A DNA stretch of 64,000 nt from positions 24,894 through 88,893 of the forward strand of contig JAJEEU010000028.1 in assembly GCA_022820825.1 (NCBI GenBank), in the 5' to 3' direction. This DNA is from Vicinamibacteria bacterium (GTDB taxonomy: Bacteria; Acidobacteriota; Vicinamibacteria; Vicinamibacterales; UBA8438). Positions 60,992 through 64,000 of this stretch are shown here, piece by piece. Within the stretch, counting starts at the first letter, position 1, and every line of letters starts with the position of its first letter. The position numbers were made by a program, and so were the translations under genes. The notes beneath the pieces are model-generated. The model did not search any database. It saw only the letters and a list, made by a program, of their open reading frames with translations, and had not been told where the DNA came from.

Positions 60992-63871
60992 ATGAGACGC
61001 AACTTCTTCACATCCGCCCTGCTGGCGCTTGTCGCCATCGCGCTGGCGCCAGGCGCTGCAGGCGCGCAGGGCACGGGCATCTCCGGGACCGTCGCCGATA
61101 CGACCGGGGGCGTGCTGCCCGGCGTCACGGTGGAGGTACGCGACGCCGCGGGCGGGGTCCAGACCGCGTTCACTGGAGGTGACGGCACGTACTCGGTGAG
61201 CCTGCAGCCCGGCACGTACGACGTGACGATTTCGTTGCCGGGCTTCCAGGCGTTCGTCCGCGAGGGCGTCAGCGTCGCAGCGGGCGCCATGGTGACGGTC
61301 GACGCGCAACTGGGCGTGGAGTTCGCCGAGACCGTGGCGGTCGTCGGCACCCGCGCGGAGCCGCGGTCAATCACCGCTTCGCCGGTGCCGGTCGACGTCA
61401 TCACGGCCCAGGACTTCGTCAGCCAGGGCGACATCGACCTGACCAACCAGTTGCGGACGGTCGTCCCGTCGTTCAACGTCAACACCCAGCCGATCAGCGA
61501 CGCGGCCACCATCGTGCGGCCGGCCAACCTGCGCAACATGGCGCCGGACCACACGCTGATCCTCGTCAACGGCAAGCGCCGCCACCGCGCGGCGGTCATC
61601 GCCTGGCTGGGCAACGGCGTCGCCGACGGCGCGCAGGGACCAGACCTGTCGTCCATCCCATCCATCGCCCTGCGCCAGGTCGAGGTGCTGCGCGACGGCG
61701 CGGCGGCGCAGTACGGCTCGGACGCCATCGCCGGCGTCATCAACTTCGAGTTGAAGAACGCCCGCGAAGGCGGCAGCATCGAGTTCCGCACGGGTCAGTT
61801 CTACACGGAGAACGACGGCGACCCGGCCACGTGCGGCGCGGTCGGCCGCTCGTGCAACGGCATCGGCGGATTCGCACCCAGCTTCACGTTCGCCGGCAAC
61901 GCCGGTCTGCCGCTGGGCTCCCAGGGGTTCCTGAACCTCAGCCTCGAGTATGGCGGCACGCAGCCCACCAACCGCGCGTTGCAGGACGGCGGCACACAGG
62001 CGGTAATCGCCGGCGGCAACACCAACGTGCGCGACACGTCGCGCGTCTGGGGCGTCCCGCTCATCGATGACGACCTGAAGGTGTTCGCCAACTTCGGCAC
62101 GGGCGGCGAGCGGGCCGAGTTCTACGGCCATGCCAACTACGCCAGCAAGAAGGTGACCGGCGGGTTCTACTTCCGCAACCCGAACAACCGCGGCAACGTG
62201 TACTCGATCGATGGCGGCGAGACGCTGCTGGTGGGCGACGTGCTGGACGCGCAAGACGGCGTCCTCGACGGTTCCGCCGGCTGTCCGACGGTGAACATCG
62301 TCAACGGCACGCCCGACCCGGTGGCCTTCGGGGCCGTCCGCGACAATCCCAACTGCTTCACGTTCCACCAGCCGTTCCGCGGCGCGGCGAACGGCCTGCC
62401 GGGCGGGTTCACACCGCAGTTCGGCGGCGACGTCTACGACTATTCGGTGGTCGGCGGCGTGCGCGGGACCACGATGACCGGGCTCAACTGGGACGTCAGC
62501 GGCAACATCGGCCGCAACCACGTGCAGACCTTCATCTTCGACACGGTCAACGCCTCGCTCGGTCCGGAGAGCCCCACCAGCTTCGAGCCGAACCTGCTGC
62601 AGCAGACCGAGACCAGCCTCAACGCGGACGTCTCGTACGCGGCGAGCGACATGATCAACATCGCGGGCGGCGTCGAGTGGCGCAACGAGGAGTACCACCT
62701 CGGCGAGGGCGACCCGGCGTCGTGGGCGATCGGCCCGTTCGGCGCGCAGGGGTTCAGCTCCGCTTCCAACGGCTACAACGGCACCCGTCCCGAGAACGCC
62801 GGAACCTGGGATCGCGGCAACGTCGCGGTGTACGGCGACGTCGAGGTGCACGGCGTCGAGAACGACTGGACCGTGGGCGCCGCCGTCCGCATCGAGAACT
62901 TCTACAACAGCTTCGGCACGACCATGAACAGCAAGCTGTCGGGGCGGTACGGGTTCACCGACGAGTTCGCGGTGCGCGCCGCGGTCAGCAGCGGCTTCCG
63001 CGCGCCGACGCCGGGCCAGCAGAACGTGCTGAACGTGACGACCGAGTTCGACTACGAGATCAACGACCTGGTCAACAACGGCACGATTCCATCCACCTCG
63101 CCCGTCGCGGCGTTGCGGGGCGGCGGACCGCTGCAGCCCGAAGAGTCGATCAACTACTCCGTCGGCACGGTGGTCGACAGCGGCACGTTCACGTTCACCG
63201 CGGACTATTTCCGCATCGACGTCGCCGACCGGCTCACGATCACGCGGAACTACACGCTCTCACCGGCCGAGGTCGCCACGCTGCTCGCCGACGGGATCGC
63301 GGAAGCGGGCAACCTGGCGGTGTTCCGCTTCTTCGTGAACGACTTCTCGACCCGCACGCAGGGACTCGACGTCGTCAGCACCTGGACGCCTCTGGCGATC
63401 GGCGGACGGACGACGTTCAGCGGCGTGTTCAACTTCACCGACACCGAGGTCACGGACTTCAACGCCGAGAATATCGATGCGGACCGTATCGCCGCCCTGA
63501 CGCTGGGGCTGCCGAGAACGCGCTGGAACGCGGGCGTCACCCACACCGAGAACCGCTGGACCCTCATGGCCCGACTGCACTTCTACGGCTCGTACTGGGA
63601 CCGCGAAGATGCGCGCAACCACCTGGGGGCGGCCAATTCGTACCTGTATCCGCTGTATCCCGGCAAGCCGCTGGTCGACGTGGAGGTCGGGTTCCCGTTC
63701 AACGACATCACGCTGTCGGTGGGCGCCCAGAACATCTTCAACACGTACCCGGACGAGAATCCGTACGCGATTGACGGCGTAGGCAACCGCTACGGCCAGT
63801 TCGGGCCGTTCGGGTTCAACGGCGGCTACTACTACGTGCGCATCAACTACGGTTGGGGCGCGAGCATGTAG
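60992..63871 (+). CDS. TonB-dependent receptor, colicin/iron type with regulatory domain
   Basis: 959 residues from the ATG at 60992, preceded by AAAAGGAGGC. The signal peptide ends at GAQG. A carboxypeptidase-regulatory-like domain spans about 27-100 (SGTVADTTGGVLPGVTVEVRDA), then a classical plug (AVVGTRAEPRSITASPVPVDVITAQDF...ILVNGKRRHRAAVI...QVEVLRDGAAAQYGSDAIAGVIN), then a barrel with GLDVVSTWTPL near the C-terminus. It ends GWGASM, lacking the usual terminal aromatic. It belongs to a different branch from the three Oar-like receptors and is more like siderophore or vitamin B12-type receptors. It is divergent from them. Confidence 0.9.
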   Translation: MRRNFFTSALLALVAIALAPGAAGAQGTGISGTVADTTGGVLPGVTVEVRDAAGGVQTAFTGGDGTYSVSLQPGTYDVTISLPGFQAFVREGVSVAAGAMVTVDAQLGVEFAETVAVVGTRAEPRSITASPVPVDVITAQDFVSQGDIDLTNQLRTVVPSFNVNTQPISDAATIVRPANLRNMAPDHTLILVNGKRRHRAAVIAWLGNGVADGAQGPDLSSIPSIALRQVEVLRDGAAAQYGSDAIAGVINFELKNAREGGSIEFRTGQFYTENDGDPATCGAVGRSCNGIGGFAPSFTFAGNAGLPLGSQGFLNLSLEYGGTQPTNRALQDGGTQAVIAGGNTNVRDTSRVWGVPLIDDDLKVFANFGTGGERAEFYGHANYASKKVTGGFYFRNPNNRGNVYSIDGGETLLVGDVLDAQDGVLDGSAGCPTVNIVNGTPDPVAFGAVRDNPNCFTFHQPFRGAANGLPGGFTPQFGGDVYDYSVVGGVRGTTMTGLNWDVSGNIGRNHVQTFIFDTVNASLGPESPTSFEPNLLQQTETSLNADVSYAASDMINIAGGVEWRNEEYHLGEGDPASWAIGPFGAQGFSSASNGYNGTRPENAGTWDRGNVAVYGDVEVHGVENDWTVGAAVRIENFYNSFGTTMNSKLSGRYGFTDEFAVRAAVSSGFRAPTPGQQNVLNVTTEFDYEINDLVNNGTIPSTSPVAALRGGGPLQPEESINYSVGTVVDSGTFTFTADYFRIDVADRLTITRNYTLSPAEVATLLADGIAEAGNLAVFRFFVNDFSTRTQGLDVVSTWTPLAIGGRTTFSGVFNFTDTEVTDFNAENIDADRIAALTLGLPRTRWNAGVTHTENRWTLMARLHFYGSYWDREDARNHLGAANSYLYPLYPGKPLVDVEVGFPFNDITLSVGAQNIFNTYPDENPYAIDGVGNRYGQFGPFGFNGGYYYVRINYGWGASM

Positions 63872-63897
63872 GCCGGCAAGCCTCGATACCTACCATG

Positions 63898-63932
63898 CCG
63901 GGGCTCTCCGGGGGCTACCCGGAGGGCCCCGG
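63898..63932 (+). terminator. Strong GC hairpin after the plus-strand receptor
   Basis: A 15-bp stem with one G-U pair and a 5-base loop (GGCTA): CCGGGGCTCTCCGGG against CCCGGAGGGCCCCGG, 26 bases after the stop at 63871. No T-run follows, so it may act as a 3' stabiliser or an incomplete terminator. The remaining bases to 64000 hold nothing recognisable. Confidence 0.5.
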
Positions 63933-64000
63933 CGCCGTCCGGCGGACGGTCTGCTCCATGCGGTCCCCTCCTTCGCGCGCATCTGTGCTCGCGTGGTCAA

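Overview
The window is very GC-rich, almost fully coding, and reads as chromosome of an Acidobacteriota bacterium, most likely of the Vicinamibacteria type. This is inferred from the gene families present: large Oar-like TonB receptors with an N-terminal carboxypeptidase-regulatory domain, DUF1592/DUF1552 pairs, DUF5916 barrels, secreted PQQ propellers, PHM-like copper monooxygenase/cytochrome proteins, and Tat-exported isomerases and hydrolases. No 16S gene or other taxonomic marker is present. There is one tRNA (Lys, TTT) and no CRISPR array, prophage or intact insertion sequence.

Layout. 1-4529 (+) is a tight five-gene operon alternating cytochrome/copper-monooxygenase-like proteins with a family of about 300-residue secreted proteins, called the EGW family here after its (F/Y)EGW..NPDG signature. 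4540-7087 holds a divergent SMP-30 lipoprotein and a PQQ-like propeller. 7134-7662 is the scar of a DNA methyltransferase and a convergent partner gene. 7762-11153 (-) has an AAA/DUF4143 ATPase and an isomerase/Gfo-Idh oxidoreductase pair. 11177-20655 has a DUF5916 barrel, a GMC dehydrogenase with its small subunit, a second exported isomerase, a phosphotriesterase-like lipoprotein, DUF4159 and small hypotheticals. 20827-25142 has a secreted propeller, DUF6069, a JmjC oxygenase, a tiny Tat peptide and a PepSY protein. 25184-31362 has a cyclase-family protein and a coupled DUF1592-DUF1552-ankyrin operon. 31421-34564 is the first Oar-like receptor. 34840-35660 has a Phd/PIN toxin-antitoxin pair and tRNA-Lys. 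35743-39047 has MsrA, a small membrane protein and a second monooxygenase+EGW pair. 39137-43094 (+) is a PQQ dehydrogenase, cyclase and DUF4003 operon. 43127-54312 has a heme-motif propeller protein, a lone EGW gene, and a minus-strand block with three PQQ dehydrogenases, one of them fused to a heavy-metal-associated (HMA) domain, plus an NHL protein. 54403-60681 has two tandem Oar-like receptors ending in near-identical terminators, and 60992-63871 is a divergent TonB receptor.

Taken together the genes describe a cell specialised in extracytoplasmic oxidation and uptake of organic compounds: substrates cross the outer membrane through TonB receptors, are oxidised in the periplasm by PQQ, FAD or copper enzymes with c-type heme domains, and are processed by cyclases, isomerases and lactonase-like propellers. 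The most promising undescribed element is the monooxygenase/EGW pairing, found at two loci plus a lone EGW copy. Also notable are the PQQ-HMA fusion, a palindrome-bounded repeat at 50915-51080 and the restriction-modification scar.
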